DNA of 64,000 nt from CAYSPG01 sp964432885 (GTDB lineage: Bacteria > Bacteroidota > Bacteroidia > AKYH767-A > OLB10), in the NCBI GenBank assembly GCA_964432885.1, contig CAYSPG010000007.1, positions 98,966 through 162,965 on the forward strand, read 5' to 3'. This document shows, piece after piece, positions 42,297-52,216 of this stretch. Position 1 is the stretch's first letter. Every line of letters starts with the position of its first letter. Position numbers and translations under genes: made by a program. Under the pieces are notes generated by a model, which did no database searches, had not been told where the DNA came from, and saw only the letters and a program-made list of their open reading frames with translations.

Positions 42297-44120
42297 TTAT
42301 TCTTCTCCCGGACGGTTTGAGCTTTTTGTTTGAGAATAAGGTACCGTTTGCGGAATAAAATCTTCGTCATGGCCAGGCTTGCTATAGTCATAAGGCCAAC
42401 GATGAACTTCCGGTATGGCACCGGGCCAGTTACCGTGTAAATGTTCAACTGGTGCAGTCCACTCTATGGTATTTGCGTTCCAGGGATTTTGAGGAGCTTT
42501 TTTACCTTTAAATATTGAATAAAAAAAGTTAAATGCAAAAATACACTGAGCCAATCCGGCAACCATTGCAAACACACTTATCATTTCGTTGATGTTTAAG
42601 AATACCTCAAAACCATCATAAGCTGAATCATTATAGTATCTGCGCGGAACGCCTGCCAAACCTAAAAAGTGCTGAGGAAAAAAAACGCCATACACACAAA
42701 CAACGGTTAACCAAAAGTGTATGTATCCCAGCGTTTTGTTCATCATACGGCCAAACATACGTGGAAACCAGTGGTAAACGCCTGCAAACATTCCAAAAAT
42801 TGCTGATGCGCCCATTACAATATGAAAATGTGCAACAACGAAATATGTGTCGTGAACGTTTATATCAAGTGCTGAGTCGCCAAGAATAATCCCTGTTAAT
42901 CCGCCCGAAATAAAGAATGAAACTAAGCCAATTGCAAAACACATGGCTGGTGTTAATTGAATATTTGCCCGCCATAATGTTGCAATGTAATTAAACACTT
43001 TAACTGCTGATGGTATTGCAATAAGAAGTGTGGTAAATGTAAACACAGCACCTAGGAACGGGTTCATACCTGTCATAAACATATGGTGCCCCCAAACAAT
43101 AAAAGATAAAAATGCAATAACAAGCATTGATGCAATCATGGCCTTGTAACCAAAAATGGGTTTGCGTGCTTGCACCGAAAGCACCTCTGATGTTAAACCT
43201 AATGCGGGTAACAAAATAATATATACTTCTGGATGACCAAGAAACCAAAACAAGTGTTCATACAATATTGGGCTTCCGCCAGAATAATGGAGTGGCTCAC
43301 CGGCAATAAAAATATCTGATAAATAAAAACTTGTTCCCATGCTTCTGTCGAACACAAGAAGCAATGCTGCAGCAAACAAAACCGGAAATGAAAGCACACC
43401 TAAAATAGCGGTGATAAGAAATGCCCAAATAGTAAGCGGCAACCGAGTCATTGACATTCCTTTGGTGCGAAGATTAATAACCGTAGTTATATAATTAATA
43501 CCTCCTAATAATGCGCTTACAATAAATAGCACCATGCTAACTAACCAAAGCGTCATACCCAAACCTGAGCCAAGCATAGCTTTAGGCAAGGCACTTAGTG
43601 GAGGATAAACCGTCCATCCTCCTGCTGCCGGGCCGCCTTCAATAAACAAACTCCAGGTCATAACCACACATGAAGCAAAGAAAAACCAGTATGACAGCAT
43701 GTTTAAAAAACCAGATGCCATATCACGCGCACCACACTGAAATGGAATTAATAAGTTACTGAATGTACCGCTCAACCCACCTGTTAATACAAAAAACACC
43801 ATGATGGTTCCATGCAGAGTTACAAGGGCAAGGTAAAAATCAGGACTAAGTTTTCCATTGGCTCCCCATTTGCCTATTATGCTTTCCAAAAAAGCAAATT
43901 TGGTATCGGGATACCCCAATTGAAGACGCATTACCATTGACATTAACATTCCTAAAAACGCCATAACGATTGCAGTTATTAAAAACTGCTTCGAAATCAT
44001 TTTATGATCCTGGCTAAAAACATATTTTGTCAAAAATGTTTCCTTATGGTGGTGATCGTGACCATGAGCATGTTCATCGTGATGTGCGTGCTCAACTGCT
44101 GCTGTGTGTTTAACTTCCAT
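42297..44120 (-). CDS. ctaD: cytochrome c oxidase subunit I
   Basis: 607 residues, twelve membrane helices expected. Heme-copper landmarks: H-G-T-I-M-V-F-F (heme a ligand region), W-F-F-G-H-P-E-V-Y-I (Cu-B histidine cross-linked to tyrosine), W-G-H-H-M-F (Cu-B histidines) and H-D-T-Y-F-V-V-A-H-F-H (heme a3 and a). The cytoplasmic N-terminus is histidine-rich (H-H-D-E-H-A-H-G-H-D-H-H-H), possibly metal binding. It follows ctaC; subunit III is not in this operon. Confidence 0.95.
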   Translation of the reverse strand: MEVKHTAAVEHAHHDEHAHGHDHHHKETFLTKYVFSQDHKMISKQFLITAIVMAFLGMLMSMVMRLQLGYPDTKFAFLESIIGKWGANGKLSPDFYLALVTLHGTIMVFFVLTGGLSGTFSNLLIPFQCGARDMASGFLNMLSYWFFFASCVVMTWSLFIEGGPAAGGWTVYPPLSALPKAMLGSGLGMTLWLVSMVLFIVSALLGGINYITTVINLRTKGMSMTRLPLTIWAFLITAILGVLSFPVLFAAALLLVFDRSMGTSFYLSDIFIAGEPLHYSGGSPILYEHLFWFLGHPEVYIILLPALGLTSEVLSVQARKPIFGYKAMIASMLVIAFLSFIVWGHHMFMTGMNPFLGAVFTFTTLLIAIPSAVKVFNYIATLWRANIQLTPAMCFAIGLVSFFISGGLTGIILGDSALDINVHDTYFVVAHFHIVMGASAIFGMFAGVYHWFPRMFGRMMNKTLGYIHFWLTVVCVYGVFFPQHFLGLAGVPRRYYNDSAYDGFEVFLNINEMISVFAMVAGLAQCIFAFNFFYSIFKGKKAPQNPWNANTIEWTAPVEHLHGNWPGAIPEVHRWPYDYSKPGHDEDFIPQTVPYSQTKSSNRPGEE

Positions 44121-44187
44121 GCTGAATTTTTTTTCTTATGTCTAAATTTAGTACAAACAGAAATACAATGTTAAATTAAAAAAAATA

Positions 44188-45228
44188 TTACAATGTGGCC
44201 GATGCCTGTGGTGTTGAAGCACTGTTTGCCATTTTTATTACTCCTGCTGCAGGAGCTATGTCGGTAGCCTTTTTCTGGGTGGCAAGCCACTTTTCATAAT
44301 CTTCTTTTGTGTCAACAACAACTTTCATTTTCATGCCATAATGAGATGCTCCACAAACTTTATTACATAGCAACACGTACTCAAACTTTTCGTTGTTGGT
44401 TAGTTTTTTCATTTCAGCTGTGGTATAAATTGGCTTGAAGTAAAAACGGGTGTTCATTCCGGGTACACAGTTCATCTGCATACGAAAATGTGGAAAATAT
44501 GCGCTGTGTATTACTTCGCGTGCGTTAAACGTTAACATAATGCCTTGATTAACCGGAAAGTGCATTTCTGATGTTCCTGAAATAATATCATCCTGTGCTG
44601 CCTTATCATTTAAATCTAAACCCACAATGTTATCATCACCTATTAGTCTGAAGTTAGATTTGCCAAGTGTATTATCTGTTCCTGCATAGCGCGCTACCCA
44701 GTTAAACTGAAATCCATACACCTGTATATTCATTGCATCCTTATGATCATCGTTTGACAATAAAATTTCGTTCCACTTTTTTAACCCTGTTGTAATCAGT
44801 ACCGACAATACAATGGCAGGAACAACCGTCCATACCAATTCAAGTTTGTGATTTTCGGGATAGAAGTATGCTTTACGGTTGTGATTGTGCCTATACCTAT
44901 TTGCAAAATAAAAAAGCGCTATTTGCGTGGCGAAAAAAACAATACCTATTATTAAAAAGTTAAGGTTCAATAAATCATCTAACGGGCCACCATGTTCAGA
45001 TGCGGCAACAGGTAGCATATACTTTGAATAGCGAACAGTCATATAAAGCATTAATCCTAAACCGGCAACCATAAAAATTAAAAAGCCAATTCCATTCGCT
45101 TTGTTGTGACGAATTTGCTCATCGTCATTATCGCTATTGGTTAGCTGAATGGATAATTGAACCACAGTCATCAACCTAACTAATACTATTAATCCGAGTA
45201 CGCAGGCTATAATTATTAATAAGTTCAT
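44188..45228 (-). CDS. ctaC: cytochrome c oxidase subunit II
   Basis: 346 residues. Membrane helices near residues 1-20, 50-68 and 88-108 precede the periplasmic cupredoxin domain, with the W-x-Y-type aromatic patch replaced by G-F-Q-F-N-W and the CuA motif C-N-K-V-C-G-A-S-H-Y-G-M at about 290-301. No fused cytochrome c is present, so electrons should come directly from the ACIII cytochrome subunits. It lies 51 bp after actF. Confidence 0.92.
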   Translation of the reverse strand: MNLLIIIACVLGLIVLVRLMTVVQLSIQLTNSDNDDEQIRHNKANGIGFLIFMVAGLGLMLYMTVRYSKYMLPVAASEHGGPLDDLLNLNFLIIGIVFFATQIALFYFANRYRHNHNRKAYFYPENHKLELVWTVVPAIVLSVLITTGLKKWNEILLSNDDHKDAMNIQVYGFQFNWVARYAGTDNTLGKSNFRLIGDDNIVGLDLNDKAAQDDIISGTSEMHFPVNQGIMLTFNAREVIHSAYFPHFRMQMNCVPGMNTRFYFKPIYTTAEMKKLTNNEKFEYVLLCNKVCGASHYGMKMKVVVDTKEDYEKWLATQKKATDIAPAAGVIKMANSASTPQASATL

Positions 45229-45279
45229 TGGTCTATTTCAGTTTATCTTGATTATTTTTTTTCGATATCAAATTAATTT

Positions 45280-46482
45280 TTACACAGCGTGGTGCATGCT
45301 TTCTTCAAGCATTGGGTGGTTTTTGGGAAGCAACGATGCTTTTGCTAGTGAAGAAAACACAATAAATATAAACACTCCCATAAAACCCAGTGTGGTACCT
45401 ATTTCGTGCCATCCCAATTGCCAATGTTCGTGCATAGTTCCAGGAATAATCATTACAAATGTATCTACCCAATGACCAATAAAAATTACGCTGCCTAAAA
45501 TAAGCAACATGCGAAGTTTTCTTTTTGCATCACGGGTCATTAAAACAATAAATGGAATAATAAAATTGATAAAGAAGTTTGCCAGAAACAAGCCTCGATA
45601 GTGTTCAAATCGCTCCATGAAATAGGTTACCTCTTCGGGTAAGTTTGCATACCATATTAGCATAAACTGGGCAAACCACAGGTATGTCCAAAAAATACTG
45701 AAAGCAAACATAAATTTACCAACATCATGTACATGGCTTTCATTAATGTATTGCATTTTTCCATTAGCATGAAGGTAAACTAAAATTAATCCCACCACCG
45801 CCATTGCGCTTACAAAAATTCCCGCAAAGGTGTACCATCCAAATAATGTACTAAACCAATGCGAATCTATTGACATTACAAAATCCCATGCCGAGGTGGA
45901 TGATGTAATTGCAAACAACACTAAAAATGTAGTGGCAAGTTTTACACTCTTATGGTAGTGTTCAATATTTCCATCTTTATCTTCGGCCAAGGCATGTTTG
46001 CGTAAAAGCATGGCAAAGCCATACCAAATTACAAAATACAATACCATTCGAATAAAAAAGAATGGAAGGTTTAAGAAGCCGCTTTTACCTGCAATTATCG
46101 AATCATACTCGGGGTTTGGCTGGCCATTTTCCAAAACTTTTTCAAACAAATCATGGTGAGTCCAGTGCCAAATGTGATGACGAGCGAAGAAGAAGATTAA
46201 TAGCATAATAATTCCAGGGAACCACAAGTACTGTGACATAGCCTGAGGAATTCTGATAACCGAAACACTCCAACTTACCGATGCGGCATACTGAACAGCA
46301 TAAAAAAACAATCCTCCAAGAGCAATAGCCATAAAATAAAAATTGGAGTGCATAAGGTTGCTCCATGTTTGCTCATAACCGGTAGCAAAACTAACGCCCA
46401 CGGTAACAACTCCAATGGCAATCATAGCCAAAGAAACTGTTTTTAACTTTCCTGAAAACGAATATGTAAATTGGTCTTGCAT
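45280..46482 (-). CDS. actF: alternative complex III membrane subunit ActF
   Basis: 400 residues with about ten hydrophobic segments and no cofactor motifs, as in ActF, a paralogue of ActC. Landmarks: the W-F-P-G-I-I-M-L-L-I-F-F-F-A-R-H segment near residue 90 and F-A-F-S-I-F-W-T-Y-L-W-F-A-Q-F-M-L near 250. It belongs to the quinol:cytochrome c/oxidase oxidoreductase and is placed between actE and ctaC. Confidence 0.9.
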   Translation of the reverse strand: MQDQFTYSFSGKLKTVSLAMIAIGVVTVGVSFATGYEQTWSNLMHSNFYFMAIALGGLFFYAVQYAASVSWSVSVIRIPQAMSQYLWFPGIIMLLIFFFARHHIWHWTHHDLFEKVLENGQPNPEYDSIIAGKSGFLNLPFFFIRMVLYFVIWYGFAMLLRKHALAEDKDGNIEHYHKSVKLATTFLVLFAITSSTSAWDFVMSIDSHWFSTLFGWYTFAGIFVSAMAVVGLILVYLHANGKMQYINESHVHDVGKFMFAFSIFWTYLWFAQFMLIWYANLPEEVTYFMERFEHYRGLFLANFFINFIIPFIVLMTRDAKRKLRMLLILGSVIFIGHWVDTFVMIIPGTMHEHWQLGWHEIGTTLGFMGVFIFIVFSSLAKASLLPKNHPMLEESMHHAV

Positions 46483-46506
46483 AGATGCGATTGGTAATCG
46501 TTAAAA

Positions 46507-47136
46507 TTATTTTGTGGCAGTGGCTGTGCTGTCTGCTGTGGGGGCAGGTGCTGCAGCAGCCAATCCATCATCCTGTAATTTGTTTATATACATTATTATT
46601 CTCCACCTGTCCATGGCACTAACTTGCGAGGCATGTGGCCCCATTAGGTTTTTTCCATAGGTAATAGAGAAAAACATTTTTCCATCAGGTAAGTCTTTGC
46701 GCGTAGCATCATAGTAATTGATAACAGGAAACTTATCGCCTTTTATTGACAGCCATCCTTGTCCATCTCCCTTTTCACCATGACAATGTGCACAAAATAT
46801 GGTGTATTTGCGTTTTCCTTCTTCAAGATTTGCAGCACTGTTTTCCAATGGGTTTTTTAGTTCTAAGCCTGCTGCTTCATATCCTTCGTTTGTATTTGGA
46901 TAATTAAAGCCTACGTATTGGCCACGCGCCACAGTACCGTTTACCGGATTAAGTGCTGAAACACTATCGTGCGTTATTGGCGATGCTTCGTAAGTTACAT
47001 AACTGGGAGAACGGTACATGTCGGGCATAAATTCAAGGCCCGGTTTTTTATTGCCGTCACGGTTACATGCGCTTAACAATAACACCAAACAAAATGCTGT
47101 TACTCCTGAAAATACAATGGTTGAATTTTTTTTCAT
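46507..47136 (-). CDS. actE: alternative complex III monoheme cytochrome ActE
   Basis: 209 residues with a lipoprotein signal (V-L-L-L-S-A-C). One heme site F-C-A-H-C-H-G-E-K-G-D-G-Q-G near 111-124 and a methionine-containing loop near K-N-L-M-G-P-H. The N-terminal M-P-D-M-Y-R-S-P-S-Y segment is typical of ActE. It is the likely exit point for electrons to the oxidase. Confidence 0.9.
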   Translation of the reverse strand: MKKNSTIVFSGVTAFCLVLLLSACNRDGNKKPGLEFMPDMYRSPSYVTYEASPITHDSVSALNPVNGTVARGQYVGFNYPNTNEGYEAAGLELKNPLENSAANLEEGKRKYTIFCAHCHGEKGDGQGWLSIKGDKFPVINYYDATRKDLPDGKMFFSITYGKNLMGPHASQVSAMDRWRIIMYINKLQDDGLAAAAPAPTADSTATATK

Positions 47137-47159
47137 TCTTTGTCGGAATATTTTTTCGG

Positions 47160-47678
47160 TTAGGCTCTTATTTCAACAACTCCTGTTTTGTTTAATGCAT
47201 CACGCATTTTGTTTTCATCGCTTTCCTTCCCTTCAATTGTCAAAACAAAATGGTCGTCTGCCTGACGGTCGTGTATCACATGTGGTTCAACACCTGGTAA
47301 TAGTTTGCTTCTTAAATAAAATGTAATAACCATCCCGTGAGCCGCACACAAAACTGTAAACTCAAATGTTACCGGAATAAATGCCGGCAAGTTTTTGTAA
47401 AGATGAAAACTGGGCTTACCCCCTATATCCATTGGCCAGTCCCAAATGTTCATGTATCCCATCATTAAAAGTGCTAGGCAGGTGCCTGTCATTCCATAAA
47501 GAAAACAAGCTATTGATATACGGGTTCGCTTTAATCCTATGGCAGAATCCATACCGTGAACTGGAAACGGAGAAATAGCATCAATGCATTTAATTCCTTG
47601 TTCTTTTAAATTTTTTATTGCTTTTAAAAGAACTTCTTCGTCATTGTAAATTCCATAAAGTTTTTTGCTATTAGCCAT
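47160..47678 (-). CDS. actD: alternative complex III subunit ActD (DUF3341)
   Basis: 172 residues, two membrane helices (about 57-80 and 95-120) and cytoplasmic ends; Y-G-I-Y-N-D-E-E-V-L-L-K-A near the N-terminus and S-P-F-P-V-H-G-M are DUF3341 features. It overlaps actC by eight bases. Confidence 0.9.
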   Translation of the reverse strand: MANSKKLYGIYNDEEVLLKAIKNLKEQGIKCIDAISPFPVHGMDSAIGLKRTRISIACFLYGMTGTCLALLMMGYMNIWDWPMDIGGKPSFHLYKNLPAFIPVTFEFTVLCAAHGMVITFYLRSKLLPGVEPHVIHDRQADDHFVLTIEGKESDENKMRDALNKTGVVEIRA

Positions 47679-49056
47679 GATGCGCTCCTTTCTTTTTTGC
47701 TTGCGAGCTTGATGATTTTACGACTGTTTTTAATTCGCTCATTGCTATTACTGGGAAAAAACGGGTGAATAATAAGAACGGAACAAAGAATAAACCCAGT
47801 GAGCCAATAAAAATTCCAATTTCTACCCATGTAGGCGAATACATTGTCCAACTTGATGGTACATAATCGCGATGCAGTGATGTTACGATAATTACAAAGC
47901 GCTCAAACCACATTCCTATGTTTACAATGATTGACAAGAAGAATGTCATGAATAAGTTGTTACGTAGTTTACTGCTCCACATAAGCTGAGGAGAAATTAC
48001 GTTACATGTCATCATGCTCCAGTATGCCCACCAATAAGGTCCGGTTGCACGATTGATAAATGCATATTGCTCATACTCTACTCCACTATACCATGCTATA
48101 AAAAACTCGGTTAAGTATGCCACACCTACAATAGAACCGGTAATTAAAATAATACGGTTCATCATGTCAATGTGGTACATGGTAATATAATTTTCAAGAT
48201 TTAAAACCTTGCGTGTGATGATAAGAAGTGTTTGCACCATTGCAAATCCTGAAAAGATAGCACCGGCAACGAAATAAGGGGGGAAAATTGTTGTATGCCA
48301 ACCAGGAACCAGTGATGTGGCAAAGTCCATAGATACTACTGAGTGTACAGATAATACCAGTGGTGTTGATATACCTGCAAGTACAAGTGAAACTTCTTCG
48401 AAGCGCTGCCAGTTTTTTGCAGTACCTACCCAGCCAAAACTTAAAATGGTGTACCAAAATTTGCGTGCTTTTGTTTTTGCTCTGTCTCGCACGGCAGCAA
48501 AATCAGGAATTAAACCTGTGTACCAAAACACTAATGATACTGAGAAGTATGTTGAGATTGCAAATACGTCCCACACCAGTGGCGAGTTAAAATTTACCCA
48601 CAATGAACCAAATTGGTTTGCTAATGGAATTGGCCAATAAGCTACCCAAGGGCGACCCATGTGAGATACAATAAACGAGGCTGCACAGATAACAGCAAAA
48701 ATTGTCATTGCTTCGGCAGAACGGTTAATTGACAGTCTCCATTTTTGACGGAACAATAAAAGAATTGCAGAAATCAAGGTGCCTGCGTGACCTATACCTA
48801 CCCACCATACAAAGTTTGTAATATCCCAAGCCCAACCTACTGTTTTGTTTAATCCCCAAACTCCAAGTCCGGTTCCAACAGTATATGCTACTACAATTAC
48901 CCACCAAAGCAATGCTGCCGATGCTACTGTAAATGCCATCCACCAATACTTGTTTGGTTTTGATTCAATAGGACGACAAACATCTTCGGTAATATCGTGA
49001 TACGTTCTATCACCGAGTATGAGTGGTGGTCTTAAATTTGATTCTGCGTGAGACAT
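47671..49056 (-). CDS. actC: alternative complex III membrane subunit ActC (NrfD/PsrC-like)
   Basis: 461 residues, ten membrane helices expected, NrfD family. Landmarks: the N-terminal R-P-P-L-I-L-G-D, W-V-G-I-G-H-A-G-T-L-I-S-A near 86-98, V-S-S-M-D-F-A-T-type motif (here S-V-V-S-M-D-F-A) near 243, and H-T-T-I-F-P-P-Y-F-V. It should carry the quinol oxidation site and a proton path. It starts 34 bp after actB. Confidence 0.92.
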   Translation of the reverse strand: MSHAESNLRPPLILGDRTYHDITEDVCRPIESKPNKYWWMAFTVASAALLWWVIVVAYTVGTGLGVWGLNKTVGWAWDITNFVWWVGIGHAGTLISAILLLFRQKWRLSINRSAEAMTIFAVICAASFIVSHMGRPWVAYWPIPLANQFGSLWVNFNSPLVWDVFAISTYFSVSLVFWYTGLIPDFAAVRDRAKTKARKFWYTILSFGWVGTAKNWQRFEEVSLVLAGISTPLVLSVHSVVSMDFATSLVPGWHTTIFPPYFVAGAIFSGFAMVQTLLIITRKVLNLENYITMYHIDMMNRIILITGSIVGVAYLTEFFIAWYSGVEYEQYAFINRATGPYWWAYWSMMTCNVISPQLMWSSKLRNNLFMTFFLSIIVNIGMWFERFVIIVTSLHRDYVPSSWTMYSPTWVEIGIFIGSLGLFFVPFLLFTRFFPVIAMSELKTVVKSSSSQAKKKGAHHG

Positions 49057-49090
49057 ATTCTTTTAAAAAATTTCTTTATACAAATTTTAT

Positions 49091-52000
49091 TTACGCGTGA
49101 TGCCCTGATTTTCCTTCGGATTTTTTATTTCTAACCTTTGTGAGATAATTTACGTTTGGGCGTACTCCTAACTCTTCGAGCATATGGTACATCCTCTCAT
49201 CTTTACTTTGCTTGGCCAATTGGCTGTTTGCATCATTATAATCACCAAATGTTATTGCATTGGTTGGACAGGTTTGTGCGCAGGCTGTTTTAATTTCACC
49301 ATCTGCAGGCCTGCGTCCTTGCTTTTTGGCTTCTAACCTGCCATACTGTATTCTTTGAACACACATTGAACATTTTTCCATTACACCACGTGAGCGAACT
49401 GTTACATCAGGATTTAAAACCATTTTTCCCAAGTCGTCATTCATGTTGTAATCGAACTGTTCGTTGTCTGAATATTTAAACCAGTTAAAACGTCTTACTT
49501 TATATGGGCAGTTGTTAGCGCAATAACGTGTCCCAACGCAACGGTTGTAAGCCATCATGTTTAATCCGTCTGAACTGTGCGTTGTTGCAACAACAGGGCA
49601 AACAGTTTCACATGGAGCATGATTGCAGTGCTGGCACATTACCGGTTGGAAAACTATTTCAGGATTCTCGGCAGGAACTTCCATCATGCCATACATATCT
49701 AATTTGCCAATACCTTTATCATGAGCAACTTCTTTTGTTGTATCGCTTGAATAATATCGGTCAATACGTATCCAGTGCATTTCGCGGCTGCGGCCAATTT
49801 CGTCTTTACCAACAACGGGTACATTATTTTCGGCAGTACAGGCAACCACACAAGCTCCACAACCAATACATGAATTTAAGTCAATTGACATTCCCCATGA
49901 ATGGTTGGGTCTGTCAAAACCTGGATTCTCTTCTGTAGCCCAAAGGTTAATGTCGGTAGCCTTCATTTTACCTTTGTAGGTATGCATTTCATGCTCATGG
50001 TTACCGGCAACAGGGTCTTTTAAATATTCTTCAAGGGTTGTTTCTTTTACAATTTCGCGACCCATCATGGTATGATGGGTTTGGGTAGCAGCAAGTTTAT
50101 AATCCGGTTCAACCGTTTTTGTTAACGATACACCTGATGAATGATAGTTAAAACTTCCGTCTGCAAATTGTAAAAACGGGTATGCATTTTTTCCAACATT
50201 ATTGCCGGCCTTACCTGCGATAGTGCGACCATAGCCCAAGGCTATTCCTATGGTATTGTCGTCCTGCCCGGGTTGTAAATAAACAGGTCCTTTAACAGAA
50301 GTGCTTCCAGATTTAATTTCAACAATATTTCCCTGAACCAGTCCTTTTTCTTTTGCGGTTTTGGGAGATACTACAACATAGTTATCCCAGCATACACGCG
50401 ACATTGGGTCGGGTAATTCCTGCAGCCAGGGATTGTTGGCGTGGCTTCCGTTACCCAATCCGGTTTTTTCGTACACCACCAAATCCATTCCTTCGGCTTT
50501 GGCAGAAGAAATTTTTGCTGCAGCATCATTTATGTTTCCGGCAAATGAGGGCACAACGCTTTCTTCTCCGGCAACGTTATAAACTCCATCCTGCAAAACT
50601 TTTTCCCAATCGGCAACGGTGGCATTACCCATCATTGCTTTCCAGTTTTGCATCATATAATCATGATAGTTTGTAACAACACCATCAGACCAAATTAATA
50701 ACGATTCCTGTGCCTGACGGGTGTCAAACAATTTTTGAATAGTTGGCTGGCCAAGGCTATACATTCCTTTTATTGGCTCAGCATCATTCCATGATTCAAG
50801 GTAATGCGAGTCAGGACATATATAATCGCACTTGGCAGAAGTTTCGTCAGCAGTTGAAGCAAAAGAAATTTTTACAGCAACTTTTGCCATTGCTGCTTCA
50901 AAGGCTTTGCTATCGGGATAGCTATAAAGCGGATTTGAATTATAAAAAATTACAGCACCAACTTCCCCGGCATTCATTTCGCGCATTAGTTCCGCTACAT
51001 CTTCATCATTCCCCTGGCGCATGTTATTATTAGCGGCTATGTCAATGGTGCTGCCATAGTTATTTAATAAATTATTTATTGCATTTACTATTATCTGGTG
51101 ATTTACATTGTTGCTTGAACATACAACCAAACTTTTTCCTTTTGCGGCAATTAGTTCTTTGGCTGATTTTAAAAGCGCCTCATCAACATTGGTTTTGCTT
51201 GCTGATACTGGAGTGCCTCCCATTTGTGCTGCCACCATATTATAAAGCGAAAGAAGCGCTGCGCCCGTTTGGCTGGCGCTAATTTTATAGCGCTCATCAG
51301 CATTGCTTCCCGTTAGGGTTACCTGCCCCTCAAACTGTATGTGACGAGACATGGTTTTTTTACCATTTAGCTTTCTGTTAGCGGCATATTGACGAGCGTG
51401 CTCAACAGGAGAAATCCAGTTGCCCAAAAAATCAGCACCAAAACTTACGATGACATCTGCATTATCAAATTTGTACGATGGCAATGCTGCTTTTCCAAAG
51501 CAAAGCTGGTTAGCTTTTATCATTCCATAAAACGATACAGCATCGTACTGTATGTGTTTGGTGGTTGGATATTTTGTTGTAAAATCAGCAATTGCTTTTT
51601 TGGTTGATGGGCTTATAATGGTTGATGAAAGGATCCTTATTTTTTGCTGCTTTGATGCTGCCTCAGTAAGTTTAGCCTTTATTTCTTTATCAACGTTTTC
51701 CCAGCTAATGTTATTGCTGGCAGCTTGGGGGCTTTGCAAACGGCCACTATCATATAAACTTAAAACCGAAGCCTGAACACGGGCATTAACCCCCCCTTTT
51801 GTTACAGGGGATAATTCGTTACCTTCAATTTTTATAGGGCGGCCTTCGCGGGTTTTTACCAGTATGCTGCAATAGTCATGTCCATCTGCAAAGGTTGAAG
51901 CGTAATAATTTGGAACACCGGGTGTAATGTTTTCGGGTTTAACCAGGTAAGGAATGGTTTTACGTACTGGCGCTTCGCAAGCTGCAAGAGATGCGGCTGC

Positions 52001-52177
52001 AACACCAAAGCCTAAAAACTTTAAAAAGTCTCTGCGCGGGGTGGCATCGGTGGTGTCGGCTTTTTTTCCAAGCACTTCATCCACCGGAAGTTCTTCAAAA
52101 AATTCGTTATTTTTTAAACGAACAAATTCAGCATCGTTACGCAGCTCCTCAATACCTTTCCAATATTTTTTTCCCAT
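49091..52177 (-). CDS. actB: alternative complex III iron-sulfur subunit ActB
   Basis: 1028 residues. An extended Tat-type region at 45-70 with R-R-D-F-L-K-F-L-G-F and L-A-A-C-E, so both a twin arginine and a lipobox-like cysteine. Residues 80-730 are a molybdopterin-oxidoreductase fold without the N-terminal [4Fe-4S] cysteines or an evident Mo ligand, as known for ActB. The C-terminal part is a ferredoxin-like subunit with C-I-G-C-G-A-C, C-Q-H-C-N-H-A-P-C, C-V-G-T-R-Y-C-A-N-N-C-P and C-S-M-C motifs for four Fe-S clusters. Fusion of the two parts is normal in the family. Confidence 0.95.
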   Translation of the reverse strand: MGKKYWKGIEELRNDAEFVRLKNNEFFEELPVDEVLGKKADTTDATPRRDFLKFLGFGVAAASLAACEAPVRKTIPYLVKPENITPGVPNYYASTFADGHDYCSILVKTREGRPIKIEGNELSPVTKGGVNARVQASVLSLYDSGRLQSPQAASNNISWENVDKEIKAKLTEAASKQQKIRILSSTIISPSTKKAIADFTTKYPTTKHIQYDAVSFYGMIKANQLCFGKAALPSYKFDNADVIVSFGADFLGNWISPVEHARQYAANRKLNGKKTMSRHIQFEGQVTLTGSNADERYKISASQTGAALLSLYNMVAAQMGGTPVSASKTNVDEALLKSAKELIAAKGKSLVVCSSNNVNHQIIVNAINNLLNNYGSTIDIAANNNMRQGNDEDVAELMREMNAGEVGAVIFYNSNPLYSYPDSKAFEAAMAKVAVKISFASTADETSAKCDYICPDSHYLESWNDAEPIKGMYSLGQPTIQKLFDTRQAQESLLIWSDGVVTNYHDYMMQNWKAMMGNATVADWEKVLQDGVYNVAGEESVVPSFAGNINDAAAKISSAKAEGMDLVVYEKTGLGNGSHANNPWLQELPDPMSRVCWDNYVVVSPKTAKEKGLVQGNIVEIKSGSTSVKGPVYLQPGQDDNTIGIALGYGRTIAGKAGNNVGKNAYPFLQFADGSFNYHSSGVSLTKTVEPDYKLAATQTHHTMMGREIVKETTLEEYLKDPVAGNHEHEMHTYKGKMKATDINLWATEENPGFDRPNHSWGMSIDLNSCIGCGACVVACTAENNVPVVGKDEIGRSREMHWIRIDRYYSSDTTKEVAHDKGIGKLDMYGMMEVPAENPEIVFQPVMCQHCNHAPCETVCPVVATTHSSDGLNMMAYNRCVGTRYCANNCPYKVRRFNWFKYSDNEQFDYNMNDDLGKMVLNPDVTVRSRGVMEKCSMCVQRIQYGRLEAKKQGRRPADGEIKTACAQTCPTNAITFGDYNDANSQLAKQSKDERMYHMLEELGVRPNVNYLTKVRNKKSEGKSGHHA

Positions 52178-52216
52178 AATATAGTTTGAACGTTTACTGT
52201 TTATAGTTTTAGTTTT

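Noticed and set aside
50353..50676. Plus-strand frames opposite actB
   Set aside because: Several open frames run antisense to the large actB gene, a normal result of its codon use; none has a signal, domain or start context.
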